Assembly: GCA_947303855.1 (NCBI GenBank)
Contig: CAMYZO010000017.1
Coordinates: 1 to 44,564, forward strand
DNA length: 44,564 bases
Source of the DNA: an uncultured Prevotellaceae bacterium
GTDB taxonomy: Bacteria > Bacteroidota > Bacteroidia > Bacteroidales > Bacteroidaceae
Direction of reading: 5' to 3'
Part shown: positions 32,830 to 42,642 of the stretch, one piece after another
Layout: the number at the start of each line of letters is the position of its first letter
Numbering within the stretch: position 1 is the stretch's first letter
Notes under the pieces: generated by a model
Seen by the model: the letters and a program-made list of their open reading frames with translations, nothing else
Databases searched by the model: none
Told to the model about the DNA's origin: nothing
Program-made: the position numbers and the translations under genes

Positions 32830-35800
32830 TTAGAACTGTACGCTCAAACCAAGTGAGTAAGTACGCGGAGTCGGGTAACGACCAGTGTCAAGACCGGTGT
32901 AGACCACAGAACCCTGACCACACTCGGGATCACCATACTTGTTATACGGAGAGATACAGAGCAGGTTGGTGACAGAGAGGCTGACACGGGCTGACTGGAG
33001 CTTCAGAGGAGCAAGGAGCTTCTTGTCAAAGGTATAGCCAACCTGTACGTTGCCAATCTTGAAGAAGTTGCCGTTCTTGATCCAGAGGTCAGAGCAACGG
33101 GTGTTGTAGACATCGTCCTGGATAACCAGACGGGGCAGGTCACCGTTAGGATTGTTGGTGAACGAGCGGTCGTAAGAGTCCTTGAGGATGCAGGGAACCT
33201 GGTCGGCATCGGCCAGCATCGTCGACAGACGCATGGCAGAATAAGAAAGGATGTCCTGACCCAGTACACCGTAAGTGTGAACAGACATATCCCAGTTCTT
33301 GTAAGTGGCATTCAGCGTGATACCGAAGTTGAAGTCGGGCACACCGTCACCAATCACATCCATATCCTTGGCAGTAATCTTTCCGTCACCATCCAGGTCG
33401 ACGAACTTCACGTCACCGGGCTGGTACTTCACACCTGAATCATCAACAACGTCATAGGCGTCAATCTCCTCCTGCGAACGGAAGATACCGGCTGTGCGGT
33501 AGCCGTAGTAAGAACCGACGGCATAACCCTCACGGCAGATAGAGTGGTTGCTCCACTTATAACCGCTGGCGTTGATAGCCTGTACGTTAGAACCGTCAAT
33601 GTTGGTACCGTCGTTACCGCCAGAGCACTCATTGAATACGTCAAGACCGCACTCAACGACCTTGTTGCTCAGCGTAGAACCGGTTACAGTAGCACCGATG
33701 GTCCAGTCGTTGTTCAGACGCTTGTTGTAGTTCAGGCTGAACTCGAAACCGCGGTTGCGAATCAAACCGAGGTTATTATAATAGGTCAGATAGCCAGAAG
33801 AAGGACGTACGCTCTGGTAGAGCAGCAGATCCTTAGAGTCGCGCTGGAAGTAGTCCAACGATACGCTCAGGTCGCCACCGAGGATGCTGAAGTCCAGACC
33901 GACGTTGGTCTGCTCGTTGGTCTCCCACTTCAGGTCGGGGTTGGCAATGATGAGCTGTGCCAGACCGTTACCGCGGTTGAAGCCCTGTGTCGTAGCGCCG
34001 GCGGGATAGAAGCGGTACTCGGTAGAACCGAGCTGATAGATAGCGTTACTGGTAGCACCGCCTGCATTACCGGTACGGCCCCAGCCCAAACGCAGCTTCA
34101 GGTTAGAGACGAAGTCGATATCCTTCATGAAGGCTTCCTCGCTGATACGCCAAGATGCAGCGACTGAGGGGAAGGTACCCCAACGGTTGCCAGAACCGAA
34201 GTTAGAAGAACCGTCGCGACGGACAGTGGCTGTCAGGTTGTAGCGGTTGCCAAAGCTGTACATCACACGACCGAAGTAAGAGACGAAGCGGGTCTCGAGG
34301 TTGAAGGCACCGTTACCGTCCTTCGTGTCGAGGTCGTCGCTCATGCCCAGCACACGGATGGTCTCGTCGACGAAGTCGGTAGCACCTGCGCTGACCCACT
34401 GGCCTGTATTCTTGCTGACAGAGTAACCCAGCATAGCGGTCACGTCGTGCAGGTCGTTGCTCCAGTTATAGGTCAGGTAAGACTCCAGACCAGTGGTGGT
34501 ACCCGTGTTCTGCGAAAGGTTTAACTTACGGCGGGTATCAACATTGTTCAGAGGCGTGGGGTCTTTCGAGAAGTTACCCTGTGCATCGGGGTTGAAACGC
34601 TTGATTTCTGTCTGCCAGTTGTAGCTGTCATTGCCGCTGTAGTCGTAAGAGCCGATGGTCTTCCAGTGCAGGCCCTTGAAGAGTGTCAGGTCGACGTAGG
34701 CATTAACCAGCACGCGGTTGCTCTTGTTGGGATTGTCAAGTTCCATCTGCTTGGCATAGTAGCTGTCCTGAGAGGCTGCCTCAGAACCCTGGGTAGCGGT
34801 CTGATAGAACGTGCCGTAGGTGCCGTCGGGGTTCTCCACGTTCGGCGAGATGATGTTGCCGTTGGCATCGGTATAGTCCATCGTCGGCGTCATCGTGGCA
34901 TAGTCACGGACAGACGACAGGTTACCGTTGTTGCCAATACCGACGTTGCTACCGATGGCCTTGGAGTGGGTGAAGTTGATGTCACCGCCTACCTCCAGGT
35001 AGTTGTTTACCTGGCCCTTGAAGGTGCCGCGAACGTTCATACGCTCGTAGTTGGTATTGATAACGATACCGTCGTTGTTCATATAGCCCACAGAGAATGA
35101 GCCTTGCATCTTGTCGGTGCCGCCACTGGCTGACATCGAGTAGTTCTGACGCAGAGCTGTGCGGGTCATCTCGTCCTGCCAGTCAATATACTTGCGCTTG
35201 CCGTCGTACTTGGCATCCCAGATGCCCATCACCGGCGTCTGGTTCTTGGCAGCCTTACCGGCTCGGATAGAGGCGGCATACTCGTCAACGCCAAGGGTCT
35301 CAAACTTTCTCGACAGCGTCTGGACGCTCCAGTTGGCACTCACGTCAACGCGGGCAGCGCCCTTCGAGCCGTGCTTCGTGGTAATCATTACCACACCGTT
35401 AGCACCACGCGAACCATAGATGGCCGTTGCAGAGGCATCCTTCAGAATCTCAATGCTCTCGATGTCCTGAGGATTCAGGAAGTTGGCATTCGTTCCTACC
35501 TGCACACCGTCAACCACATAAAGGGGGTTGCCGTCGCCGTTGATAGTACCGATACCACGGATACGCACCTGAGCCAGAGCATCAGGAGCACCGTCCTGCT
35601 GGGTGACGATGACGCCAGGGGCAGAGCCTTTCAGACCGTCAGCCAGGTTGATAGGTGTTTTCTTCATCATCTGGTTAGCGTCAATAGAGGCTACAGAACC
35701 AGAGATGTCACTACGCTTGGCAGTACCGTAACCGATGACCACCACGTCGCTGAGGGTCTGGGCGTCGTCCTTCAGAACGATGTTGATAGTCTGACGACCG

Positions 35801-36081
35801 TCAATCTTCACGCGCTGGGTCTCATATCCCACATACGAAACTACCAGCTGACCACTCTGCGTGGCATTGACACTGAACTTACCATTGATGTCAGTCACGG
35901 CACCTGTGTTAGTGCCCACAACCTTCACCGATGCGCCGATGATTGGTTCACCAGCATCATCATTCACGGTACCTTTGACCGTCCACTGAGCCCAAGCCCC
36001 CTGGACTGAAACCATTAGAAACAGAATGAGTAGCCCTAATGATTGCTTCAACGAATAAAAGTTTCTCATGTTTTTATTCAT
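32830..36081 (-). CDS. SusC/RagA-family TonB-dependent oligosaccharide transporter
   Basis: A 1083-residue outer-membrane protein. A signal peptide (to about residue 32, ending GAWAQ) is followed by a carboxypeptidase-regulatory-like domain (VKGTVNDDAGEPIIGASVKVVG, about 35-110) and a TonB box region. The plug then shows GSAPGVIVTQQDG and VRIRGIGTINGDGNPLYVVDGV (about 150-230), and the barrel runs to the terminal TYSLGLSVQF, with an aromatic last residue. It imports xylan-derived oligosaccharides, powered by TonB, together with the SusD protein downstream. The -7 box lies at 36131-36138. Confidence 0.96.
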   Translation of the reverse strand: MNKNMRNFYSLKQSLGLLILFLMVSVQGAWAQWTVKGTVNDDAGEPIIGASVKVVGTNTGAVTDINGKFSVNATQSGQLVVSYVGYETQRVKIDGRQTINIVLKDDAQTLSDVVVIGYGTAKRSDISGSVASIDANQMMKKTPINLADGLKGSAPGVIVTQQDGAPDALAQVRIRGIGTINGDGNPLYVVDGVQVGTNANFLNPQDIESIEILKDASATAIYGSRGANGVVMITTKHGSKGAARVDVSANWSVQTLSRKFETLGVDEYAASIRAGKAAKNQTPVMGIWDAKYDGKRKYIDWQDEMTRTALRQNYSMSASGGTDKMQGSFSVGYMNNDGIVINTNYERMNVRGTFKGQVNNYLEVGGDINFTHSKAIGSNVGIGNNGNLSSVRDYATMTPTMDYTDANGNIISPNVENPDGTYGTFYQTATQGSEAASQDSYYAKQMELDNPNKSNRVLVNAYVDLTLFKGLHWKTIGSYDYSGNDSYNWQTEIKRFNPDAQGNFSKDPTPLNNVDTRRKLNLSQNTGTTTGLESYLTYNWSNDLHDVTAMLGYSVSKNTGQWVSAGATDFVDETIRVLGMSDDLDTKDGNGAFNLETRFVSYFGRVMYSFGNRYNLTATVRRDGSSNFGSGNRWGTFPSVAASWRISEEAFMKDIDFVSNLKLRLGWGRTGNAGGATSNAIYQLGSTEYRFYPAGATTQGFNRGNGLAQLIIANPDLKWETNEQTNVGLDFSILGGDLSVSLDYFQRDSKDLLLYQSVRPSSGYLTYYNNLGLIRNRGFEFSLNYNKRLNNDWTIGATVTGSTLSNKVVECGLDVFNECSGGNDGTNIDGSNVQAINASGYKWSNHSICREGYAVGSYYGYRTAGIFRSQEEIDAYDVVDDSGVKYQPGDVKFVDLDGDGKITAKDMDVIGDGVPDFNFGITLNATYKNWDMSVHTYGVLGQDILSYSAMRLSTMLADADQVPCILKDSYDRSFTNNPNGDLPRLVIQDDVYNTRCSDLWIKNGNFFKIGNVQVGYTFDKKLLAPLKLQSARVSLSVTNLLCISPYNKYGDPECGQGSVVYTGLDTGRYPTPRTYSLGLSVQF

Positions 36082-36130
36082 AGAAATTTGGTTAATAATA
36101 ATTGAAAAAAATGTTTACGGTTTTCGGGTG

Positions 36131-36138
36131 CAAAGATA
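36131..36138 (-). promoter_or_regulatory. -7 box (TAtcTTTG) of the susC-susD operon
   Basis: TATCTTTG lies on the minus strand 49 nt before susC. It is divergent from the GH43 promoter at 36245-36252, so both could be switched on by a shared activator site in between. Confidence 0.6.
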
Positions 36139-36244
36139 CCGACTTTTGTCTTACACACTATTACATTTTGTCTCAAAAGCTTTCAAAAATGTACAAAAAG
36201 ACAATAGGAAGGTTTTTTAGACAAAGTATTACGAAATAATATAT

Positions 36245-36252
36245 TAACTTTG
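36245..36252 (+). promoter_or_regulatory. -7 box (TAacTTTG) of the GH43 genes
   Basis: TAACTTTG lies 26 nt before ATG 36279. No clear -33 TTG is present, so an activator may be needed. Confidence 0.55.
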
Positions 36253-36278
36253 CGCCGATTAAAACCAACACCTTTCCA

Positions 36279-38315
36279 ATGAAAAAGAACCTTGTACTAT
36301 GCTTCCTCAGCATCCCATTGCTGACCACAGCCCAGAATCCTGTCATCCGCAACCTATTCAGCGCTGACCCTTCCGCGCGCGTATTTAATAATAAGGTTTA
36401 TGTCTATCCATCGCACGACATTGTCCCGCCCGAAGGACAGCGGGCCGACTGGTTTTGCATGGCCGACTATCACGTCTTCTCATCAGAGAACCTGACAGAC
36501 TGGATTGACCACGGCGTCATCGTCACACAGCAGCAGGTGCCCTGGGGCAAGCCTGACGGCTACTCTATGTGGGCTCCCGACTGCGTAGAGAAGAACGGCA
36601 AGTATTATTTCTACTTCCCCAACAGCCCCAAGAGCGGACGCGGCTTTGCCATTGGCGTGGCCACCGCCAACCAACCCGAAGGACCCTTCACGCTGGAGCC
36701 GGAGCCCATCCGTGGCGTCACCGGCATAGACCCCTGCGTGCTGGTTGACAACGACGGCCAGGCCTACATCTACTGGAGCGGCATGGGCATCCGGGGAGCC
36801 AGACTTAAGAATAACATGAAGGAGATAGAACCCACCCCCAGCCCCTCCCCAAGGGAGGGGAGTTCGGACAGTTCTTCCGCGAAGAAATCTGATAGTAATA
36901 CCCAACAAGCCCCCCTCCCTTGGGGAGAAGTTGGGGGTAGACTTATGGAGGGTCTGCCCGACGGTTTCAAGGAGGGACCCTTCGCCTTCCGACGCGGCGA
37001 CTGGTACTACCTGACCTTCCCCTGGGTGCGCGGCAAGAAGGGCGTAGACGGTGACAATCCTACTGAGACGCTGGCCTACGCCATGTCGAAGTCACCCCTT
37101 GGTCCGTGGGACTTCAAGGGTATCATCATGGCCGAGCATGCCAACGGCTGCTGGACAAACCACCACTCGCTGGTAGAGTACCGCGGCCAGTGGTATCTGT
37201 TCTACCACACGAACTTCTTCTCGCCCAATGACGACAAGCGCCGCTCCGTCTGCATCGAGAAGGTGCGCTTTAATGCCGACGGCACCATCCAGGAGGTTAA
37301 GGAAACCAGGCGCGGCGTGGGCATCAATCCCGCCACCTCCCGCATCGAAATCGACCGCTTTAGTGCAGGCGACGGCTCTGCCGTCGCTTACAACGACACC
37401 ACGAACTACCTGCGAGGCGCCAACGTCACCCTGCAAGCCAAGCGAGGCTGGCTGCTCTATAAGGACGTAGACTTCAGCACCGTTACCGACGGCTACCTCA
37501 CCGTCTGTGCCAAGGCCGATGACAACACCGAGTTCTGTGTCCGCGAGAAATCGGCCAAGGGCAAGGTCATCGCACGCATAAAAATGACGGTGAAGAGCGA
37601 GCAAGGCCCCTTCCGCCGCGACCAGAGCGGACAGTGGCTGCCCCTCACCGCTCCGCTGGAGTACACACCGAAGGGCATCACCGACCTCGTCATCACGGCT
37701 GAGGGCGATGCTGACGTCAGCATCGACTGGGTGCAGTTCAAGAACCGCCCGCACTACTTCACGCCGGTAGCCAAGAACGCCACCCCAGCCAGTCCCGACG
37801 ACGAGGGATTCATACGCCGCTGGCGACTGCTGGAACCGGCAGCCGTCGACGTGCGGTCAAACGTCATCTTCACCTACTCCTGGCTGCGCGAGAAGTTCGC
37901 CACCGAACTGGCCAAGCTGCCTAAGCAGAAGGGTAAGTGGTACAGCCTCGACAGCGAGAACTACAACATGAAACTCTTCCGCTTTGCCGAGAAGTACGGT
38001 CGTCAGACCTACGGCTCGTTCTATTGGTGCGAGACCGTCATCAATTGTCCTGAGGACATCCAAGACCTCCGGCTGGCCGCCGGCTCCAACGGTGCCTCGA
38101 TGTGGTGGCTCGACGGTCAGGAGGTGCTACTCCTCGAAGGCGACCGCCGCATGGTGCGCGACGACGGCATGTCTGCCCGTCTCACGCTGACAAAAGGACA
38201 GCATATCCTGCGCTGTGCCGTCATCAACGGTCCCGGCCTTGCCGATATGTGTGTCCGCTTCCTTGACGCGCAAGAAAAGCCTGTCACCAACTACACTGTT
38301 ACCGTTTCAAAATAA
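36279..38315 (+). CDS. GH43 family arabinofuranosidase/xylosidase with CBM6-like domain
   Basis: A 678-residue secreted enzyme. A signal peptide (about 1-18) precedes a five-bladed propeller with the general base Asp in FSADPSARVF and the pKa Asp in GIDPCVLVD. The general acid Glu should be the one in GLPDGFKEGPFAFRR. A carbohydrate-binding module of the CBM6 type follows (about 365-490), then a further beta-rich domain. The propeller is interrupted by about 38 residues rich in Pro/Ser (PTPSPSPREGSSDSSS...), encoded by the GC-rich inverted repeat at 36834-36938, right before the general acid. It shares a promoter with the next GH43 gene. Confidence 0.87.
   Translation: MKKNLVLCFLSIPLLTTAQNPVIRNLFSADPSARVFNNKVYVYPSHDIVPPEGQRADWFCMADYHVFSSENLTDWIDHGVIVTQQQVPWGKPDGYSMWAPDCVEKNGKYYFYFPNSPKSGRGFAIGVATANQPEGPFTLEPEPIRGVTGIDPCVLVDNDGQAYIYWSGMGIRGARLKNNMKEIEPTPSPSPREGSSDSSSAKKSDSNTQQAPLPWGEVGGRLMEGLPDGFKEGPFAFRRGDWYYLTFPWVRGKKGVDGDNPTETLAYAMSKSPLGPWDFKGIIMAEHANGCWTNHHSLVEYRGQWYLFYHTNFFSPNDDKRRSVCIEKVRFNADGTIQEVKETRRGVGINPATSRIEIDRFSAGDGSAVAYNDTTNYLRGANVTLQAKRGWLLYKDVDFSTVTDGYLTVCAKADDNTEFCVREKSAKGKVIARIKMTVKSEQGPFRRDQSGQWLPLTAPLEYTPKGITDLVITAEGDADVSIDWVQFKNRPHYFTPVAKNATPASPDDEGFIRRWRLLEPAAVDVRSNVIFTYSWLREKFATELAKLPKQKGKWYSLDSENYNMKLFRFAEKYGRQTYGSFYWCETVINCPEDIQDLRLAAGSNGASMWWLDGQEVLLLEGDRRMVRDDGMSARLTLTKGQHILRCAVINGPGLADMCVRFLDAQEKPVTNYTVTVSK
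36834..36938. repeat. GC-rich inverted-repeat element inside the GH43 gene
   Basis: The arms 36834-36860 and 36911-36938 pair imperfectly (ACCCCCAGCCCCTCCCC against GGGGAGAAGTTGGGGGT, plus AAGGGAGGGG against CCCCCTCCCTT). The segment is a multiple of three within the frame, so reading continues. Confidence 0.85.
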
Positions 38316-38351
38316 TCGCCATAACGATATAACGCCATAATGCAAAAGATT

Positions 38352-39815
38352 ATGAAAACAAGAATCCCCGCAATACTCTTCGCTATTCACTGTTCACTAT
38401 TCACTACCCGCGTAGCGGCGCAAGTAGGTGCTCCCTATATCCACGACCCATCGACCATCGCCGAGTGCGACGGCAAGTACTACACCTTCGGCACCGGCGG
38501 CGGAGGCCTTATCTCCGACGACGGCTGGTCGTGGCACAGCGGTGCCGAGCGTCCCGGCGGCGGCGCTGCCCCCGATGTGCTTAAGATTGGCGACCGCTAC
38601 CTTGTCATCTATGGTGCCACCGGCGGCGGCTTGGGCGGCGGCCACAACGGTCGCATCCTCACCATGTGGAACAAGACCCTCGACCCGAAATCGCCTGATT
38701 TCAAGTACACACAGGCTGTCGAGGTAGCGGCCAGCGACGGCATGGAAGACCAGGATGCCATAGACCCCTGCCTGCTGCTCGACCCCACCACGGGACGGCT
38801 GTGGGCCACCTACGGCACCTACTTTGGCACCATCCGCCTCATCGAGCTGGACCCCACGACGGGCTACCGTGCTGAAGGAAACAAGGAAAAGGATATCGCC
38901 ATCGACTGCGAGGCTACCGACCTCCTCTACCGCGACGGCTGGTACTACCTCTTAGGCACCCACGGCACCTGCTGCGACGGTGTCAACTCCACCTATAACA
39001 TCGTCGTCGGACGCTCCCGTAACGTGGAGGGACCTTACCTCGACAACGTAGGCCGTGATATGTTCCACGGCGGAGGACGCATGGTCATCAATGCCGGTGA
39101 CCGCAAGACAGGTCCCGGACACTTCGGACGTACCGTCATCGACGAGGGCATCGAGATCATGTCGTGCCACTACGAGGCTGACTTCGACCAAGGCGGACGC
39201 TCCGTGCTCGGCATCCGACCGCTGCTTTGGCGCAATGGCTGGCCCGTGGCTGGCAACCAGTTCCGGGGCGGCGTCTTTGCCATCGAGAGCGAGCGTCGCG
39301 GCTATTCCCTGGAACTGGCCGTTGACTTCACTCGTATGCAACAGGAACGTGAGCGCTTCTGGCAGATTGACACGACAAAACCCGTGAAGCCCATTCCCAA
39401 CCAGACGCTGGCAGAGGTCATCGGCAACTGGCCCGAAGGCGATATCCCCGCGCGCTGCAGCGACTATATGTTCCGTCCGTGGCAACACTGGAACATCGAG
39501 CCTGTGGCCGAGGCGGGCGGCTATCTTGGCGCACCTTACTTCAAGATTACCATCAACGGCACCAGCCGCGCCCTCTGTGCCACGGCTGCCTGCGAGGTGA
39601 CCACCGTCCCCACATTCACCGGCGACGACAGCCAGCTGTGGCGCATCGAGCAGGCCACCGACGGCACCTTCCGCCTGATGCCCAAGGCCATCCCCGGCCG
39701 CAAGGACGTGAACACCCGCCTCTGTCTCTACTCCGCAGGCGACTCCACCCCCACCCTCGCCCCCTGGGACTTCCAGAGCGACAATGCGAAGTGGAACCTT
39801 CGCATAGCAGAGTGA
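38352..39815 (+). CDS. GH43 family arabinanase-like enzyme
   Basis: A 487-residue secreted protein. The GH43 propeller is marked by the base Asp in YIHDPSTIAECDGKYY, the Asp in DAIDPCLLLDPTTGRLW and the acidic CEATDLLYRDGWYYLL stretch, typical of endo-arabinanase-related subfamilies. A C-terminal beta-trefoil or similar domain (about 385-487) may bind sugar. The signal peptide region is encoded in part by a period-7 repeat (38379-38406, giving AIHCSLFTTRVAAQ). It lies 36 bp after the first GH43 gene, probably in one transcript. The precise substrate is not clear from sequence. Confidence 0.82.
   Translation: MKTRIPAILFAIHCSLFTTRVAAQVGAPYIHDPSTIAECDGKYYTFGTGGGGLISDDGWSWHSGAERPGGGAAPDVLKIGDRYLVIYGATGGGLGGGHNGRILTMWNKTLDPKSPDFKYTQAVEVAASDGMEDQDAIDPCLLLDPTTGRLWATYGTYFGTIRLIELDPTTGYRAEGNKEKDIAIDCEATDLLYRDGWYYLLGTHGTCCDGVNSTYNIVVGRSRNVEGPYLDNVGRDMFHGGGRMVINAGDRKTGPGHFGRTVIDEGIEIMSCHYEADFDQGGRSVLGIRPLLWRNGWPVAGNQFRGGVFAIESERRGYSLELAVDFTRMQQERERFWQIDTTKPVKPIPNQTLAEVIGNWPEGDIPARCSDYMFRPWQHWNIEPVAEAGGYLGAPYFKITINGTSRALCATAACEVTTVPTFTGDDSQLWRIEQATDGTFRLMPKAIPGRKDVNTRLCLYSAGDSTPTLAPWDFQSDNAKWNLRIAE
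38379..38406. repeat. Period-7 repeat (TATTCAC) in the signal peptide of the second GH43
   Basis: TATTCAC, TGTTCAC and TATTCAC heptamers lie in the region coding the hydrophobic core and cleavage region of the signal peptide. Confidence 0.75.
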
Positions 39816-39830
39816 CACGGAAATGCTAAA

Positions 39831-39875
39831 AAATGGCAAATTATTTGGCCATTTAAGATAAAGCGTGTAAATTTG
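39831..39875 (+). promoter_or_regulatory. Promoter of the ABC transporter gene with a dyad
   Basis: The -7 box TAaaTTTG at 39868-39875 has TTTG at 39844-39847 with a 20-bp spacer. The -33 element lies within an AAATGGC / GCCATTT dyad (39831-39837 and 39848-39854) that could bind a regulator. Confidence 0.6.
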
Positions 39876-39900
39876 CTGCACCTAACTGCTGACGAATGAT

Positions 39901-41703
39901 ATGAAGATGAATATCTGGGGACTGCTGAAGAACATCCTGCCGTTTGTGACTCCCTACAGATGGCTGATAGTCATAACGCTGTTTCTGACACTCATAGGCT
40001 CGCTGATGGCACAGGTGAACGCGGTGGTGCTCGACCGTGCCGTCGATGCCATCAACGCACTGATCCAGCAACCCGGAGGATTCAGCTGGAGCCAGGCCGT
40101 GCGGATCCTGACCATCGTCAGCATAGTCCTGCTGGGAAAAGAGGTGATTGGCGCGCTGGTAACATTCTTCCAGCGCTACTATGGCGAGCGGATGCGTATT
40201 CTGGTGAGCCGTGATATGTCGCTGAAGGTGGTCGACAGGATCCTGTCATTCCGCATGGCTTTCTTCACCAGCGAGGGCAACGAGACGGGCAAGCTGCAGT
40301 CGCGCATAGACAGGGGCATCATGAGCATGAGCAACACGGTGAATAATTTCTTCATCGAGATTCTGCCCCTGTTCACCAGCGCTGTCCTTGCCCTCGTGCT
40401 GATGTTTGCCGCTAATGTCTACGTGGGACTCGTGGCGCTGTGCATCGTGCCCCTCTACTTCTGGGTGACCTATATCCAGGCCTCGAAGATGAAGGGCGGA
40501 CGCAGGGGCATCTTCGGCGGACACCAGGCCGTGAGCCAGGGCATACTGAACATCCTGGAGAGCATCACCGTCATCAAGTCGTTCAACCGCGAGCAGGTAG
40601 AGGCCGACCGTCAGGCTGACATCCAGCGCAACATGACCGACCTGCAGCTGAGCACCCGGAAGAAGGCCTATCTCTTTAATGGCCTGAAGAGCTTCCTGGA
40701 GCAGATAGGCACCGTGCTGATCATCATCCTGACGGCCTATCTGGTGCTGATAGACTATCCCGGCATGTCGATAGGAAAAATCATGTACCACGTGATGCTC
40801 TTCGCCAACGTCAGCGCTCCCATACGCCAGCTGCACCGTATCTATGACGACATGAACGACGCCCTGATCTATGCGGAGGGATTCTTCGGCATACTGAAGG
40901 CCGACGACGAGGTGGAGCCGACTGGCATATACAGGCCACAGACGGTGAAAGGCGACTTCGAACTGAAGCATGTGGACTTCACCTATTCCAACGGCACACA
41001 GGCCCTCTGGGACGTGTCGATGCATATAGAGAGCGGCAAGATTACAGCCCTCGTGGGACTGAGCGGTGCCGGCAAGAGCACCATCGTGAACCTCCTGGAC
41101 AAGTTCTACCTGCCACAGCAGGGCACCATCAGCCTCGACGGCACACCGCTCGAAGCGTGGAACACCGAGTGGCTGCGTGAGAACGTGGGACTGGTGCTGC
41201 AGAAGAACCACATCTTCGACGGCACGATAGAGGAGAACATCAGATACGGCTGTCCGAAGGCTACGCACGAGGATGTGGTGAAAGCTGCCAAACAGGCATA
41301 TATCTACGACCAGATCATGCAACTGCCCCACGGTTTCGAGACCGACGCCCTGCAGCTGAGCGGCGGACAGCAGCAGCGCATAGCCATCGCCCGTATGTTC
41401 ATCAAGAATCCGCCCATCATCTTCCTCGACGAGCCGACGGCCAGTCTCGATGCCATTGCCACCGAGCAGATAAAGGCATCGATAGACGCCATCAAGAAGG
41501 GACGCACGGTGATCATCATCTCACACAACATAGGCCAGATCATCGATGCCGACAATATCTACGTGCTGCAACAGGGACGTGTGGTGCAGTCAGGCGCTCC
41601 CGAGGAAGTCTACAGGCAGGGCGGACTCTACAAGGACATCTTCGATGCCAGCGCCCGCAGCATGAATGCTGACAAAATCAGTGCCATCACAAACTTTGAC
41701 TAA
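39901..41703 (+). CDS. ABC exporter, fused permease and ATPase
   Basis: A 600-residue half-transporter of the MsbA/LmrA type. Six membrane helices (about 20-310) precede a nucleotide-binding domain (about 345-580) with Walker A GLSGAGKST, the LSGGQQQR signature and the Walker B IIFLDEPTASLD. It should act as a homodimer exporting lipids, peptides or drugs; the substrate is unknown. It follows its own promoter and is not obviously linked to the xylan locus. Confidence 0.93.
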   Translation: MKMNIWGLLKNILPFVTPYRWLIVITLFLTLIGSLMAQVNAVVLDRAVDAINALIQQPGGFSWSQAVRILTIVSIVLLGKEVIGALVTFFQRYYGERMRILVSRDMSLKVVDRILSFRMAFFTSEGNETGKLQSRIDRGIMSMSNTVNNFFIEILPLFTSAVLALVLMFAANVYVGLVALCIVPLYFWVTYIQASKMKGGRRGIFGGHQAVSQGILNILESITVIKSFNREQVEADRQADIQRNMTDLQLSTRKKAYLFNGLKSFLEQIGTVLIIILTAYLVLIDYPGMSIGKIMYHVMLFANVSAPIRQLHRIYDDMNDALIYAEGFFGILKADDEVEPTGIYRPQTVKGDFELKHVDFTYSNGTQALWDVSMHIESGKITALVGLSGAGKSTIVNLLDKFYLPQQGTISLDGTPLEAWNTEWLRENVGLVLQKNHIFDGTIEENIRYGCPKATHEDVVKAAKQAYIYDQIMQLPHGFETDALQLSGGQQQRIAIARMFIKNPPIIFLDEPTASLDAIATEQIKASIDAIKKGRTVIIISHNIGQIIDADNIYVLQQGRVVQSGAPEEVYRQGGLYKDIFDASARSMNADKISAITNFD

Positions 41704-41756
41704 GGGGGAAATTGCAAAAAAAAGGAGCGAATTGTATCTTATTTCAAAAAAAGTCG

Positions 41757-41764
41757 TATCTTTG
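41757..41764 (+). promoter_or_regulatory. -7 box (TAtcTTTG) of the barrel protein gene
   Basis: TATCTTTG lies 26 nt before ATG 41791, with TTG at 41732-41734 in the -33 position. Confidence 0.65.
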
Positions 41765-41790
41765 CACCGATTTTTAAACAAAACAACAGT

Positions 41791-42399
41791 ATGAAAAAAA
41801 TTCTGATGATGGTAGCAGCCGCCATGATGGCTGTAGTGAGTGTGAACGCACAGCAACCCGTAGGTGGAATGTGGCTGAAGCCCATGGTTGGTGGAACGCT
41901 CTCCACAGTGACAAAGAGCGATGACGCAAAGATGAAACTCGGCATCGTGGCCGGTGGTGAATTTGGTTACCAGGTGGCAGAGCCCTTTGCCGTTTCCGCT
42001 GGCCTACTTGTGAGCATGCAGGGTGCAAAGATGAAGGATAACAATTATATGAGAGATGAATCCTCCACCATGACCTACCTGAACATTCCCGTGCTGGCAA
42101 ACTTCTATCTCACCAAGGGCTTGGCCATCAAGGCTGGCTTGCAGCCCGGTTTCCTGCTTTCGAGAAAATGGAAGGGCGAGGAGAACGTTAACGGCAAATG
42201 GGAGTCATTTGACGAGTCGTCGACTGACGGCATGAAGAAGGTCGACCTGAGCATCCCCTTCGGCCTGTCGTATGAGTTCTCTGACTTCGTCATTGATGCC
42301 CGCTACAACCTTGGCCTCACCAAAATTGTCGACAGCAACCTGGTCGATTCCAAGAACAGCGTTATCATGCTGACCATCGGCTACATGATTCCCTTTTAA
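41791..42399 (+). CDS. PorT/OmpA-type outer membrane beta-barrel protein
   Basis: A 202-residue protein with a signal peptide (MKKILMMVAAAMMAVVSVNA, cleavage after about 20). Alternating hydrophobic strands follow (GIVAGGEFGYQV, FAVSAGLLVSMQGAKM, YLNIPVLANFYLT, LAIKAGLQPGFLLSRKW) with a terminal strand ending in Phe, as in eight-stranded PorT-family barrels. The exact role is unknown. Confidence 0.82.
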   Translation: MKKILMMVAAAMMAVVSVNAQQPVGGMWLKPMVGGTLSTVTKSDDAKMKLGIVAGGEFGYQVAEPFAVSAGLLVSMQGAKMKDNNYMRDESSTMTYLNIPVLANFYLTKGLAIKAGLQPGFLLSRKWKGEENVNGKWESFDESSTDGMKKVDLSIPFGLSYEFSDFVIDARYNLGLTKIVDSNLVDSKNSVIMLTIGYMIPF

Positions 42400-42410
42400 G
42401 ACTTCCCTTA

Positions 42411-42446
42411 CCCGTCTATGACAGCCCTCGCTTTCATAGACGGGTC
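42411..42446 (+). terminator. Candidate terminator hairpin
   Basis: ACCCGTCTATG and CATAGACGGGT form an 11-bp stem around a 14-nt loop just after the barrel gene. No clear T-run follows, so it may be only an RNA-stabilising hairpin. Confidence 0.5.
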
Positions 42447-42484
42447 AACTTCAAAAAGTCGGCCCCAGACGCAGAATAATACGC

Positions 42485-42521
42485 AAAGCCCCATCCCTCC
42501 CTTTGGAGAGGGATGGGGTTT
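42485..42521. repeat. GC-rich hairpin repeat
   Basis: GCCCCATCCCTC and GAGGGATGGGG pair around a short loop. It is similar to the arms of the element inside the GH43 gene (36834-36938). The rest of 42522-42642 shows nothing I recognise. Confidence 0.55.
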
Positions 42522-42642
42522 GACCATCAATTTTAAAACGCAAGTGCGAAAAGCCGTGCCGACAGCCTCGACTTCGGCTTCCCGCCTTTTGTCTTTATGT
42601 CTTTCTCCAAGAAATCTTGCACAATAGTCTTTTAAATGGGGC

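Noticed and set aside
40246..41331. A 361-codon minus-strand frame opposite the ABC exporter
   Set aside because: It is antisense to a well-supported gene and lacks any recognisable motif.
42411..42446. Strong intrinsic terminator
   Set aside because: The hairpin is good, but no T-run follows, so it is listed only at moderate confidence.
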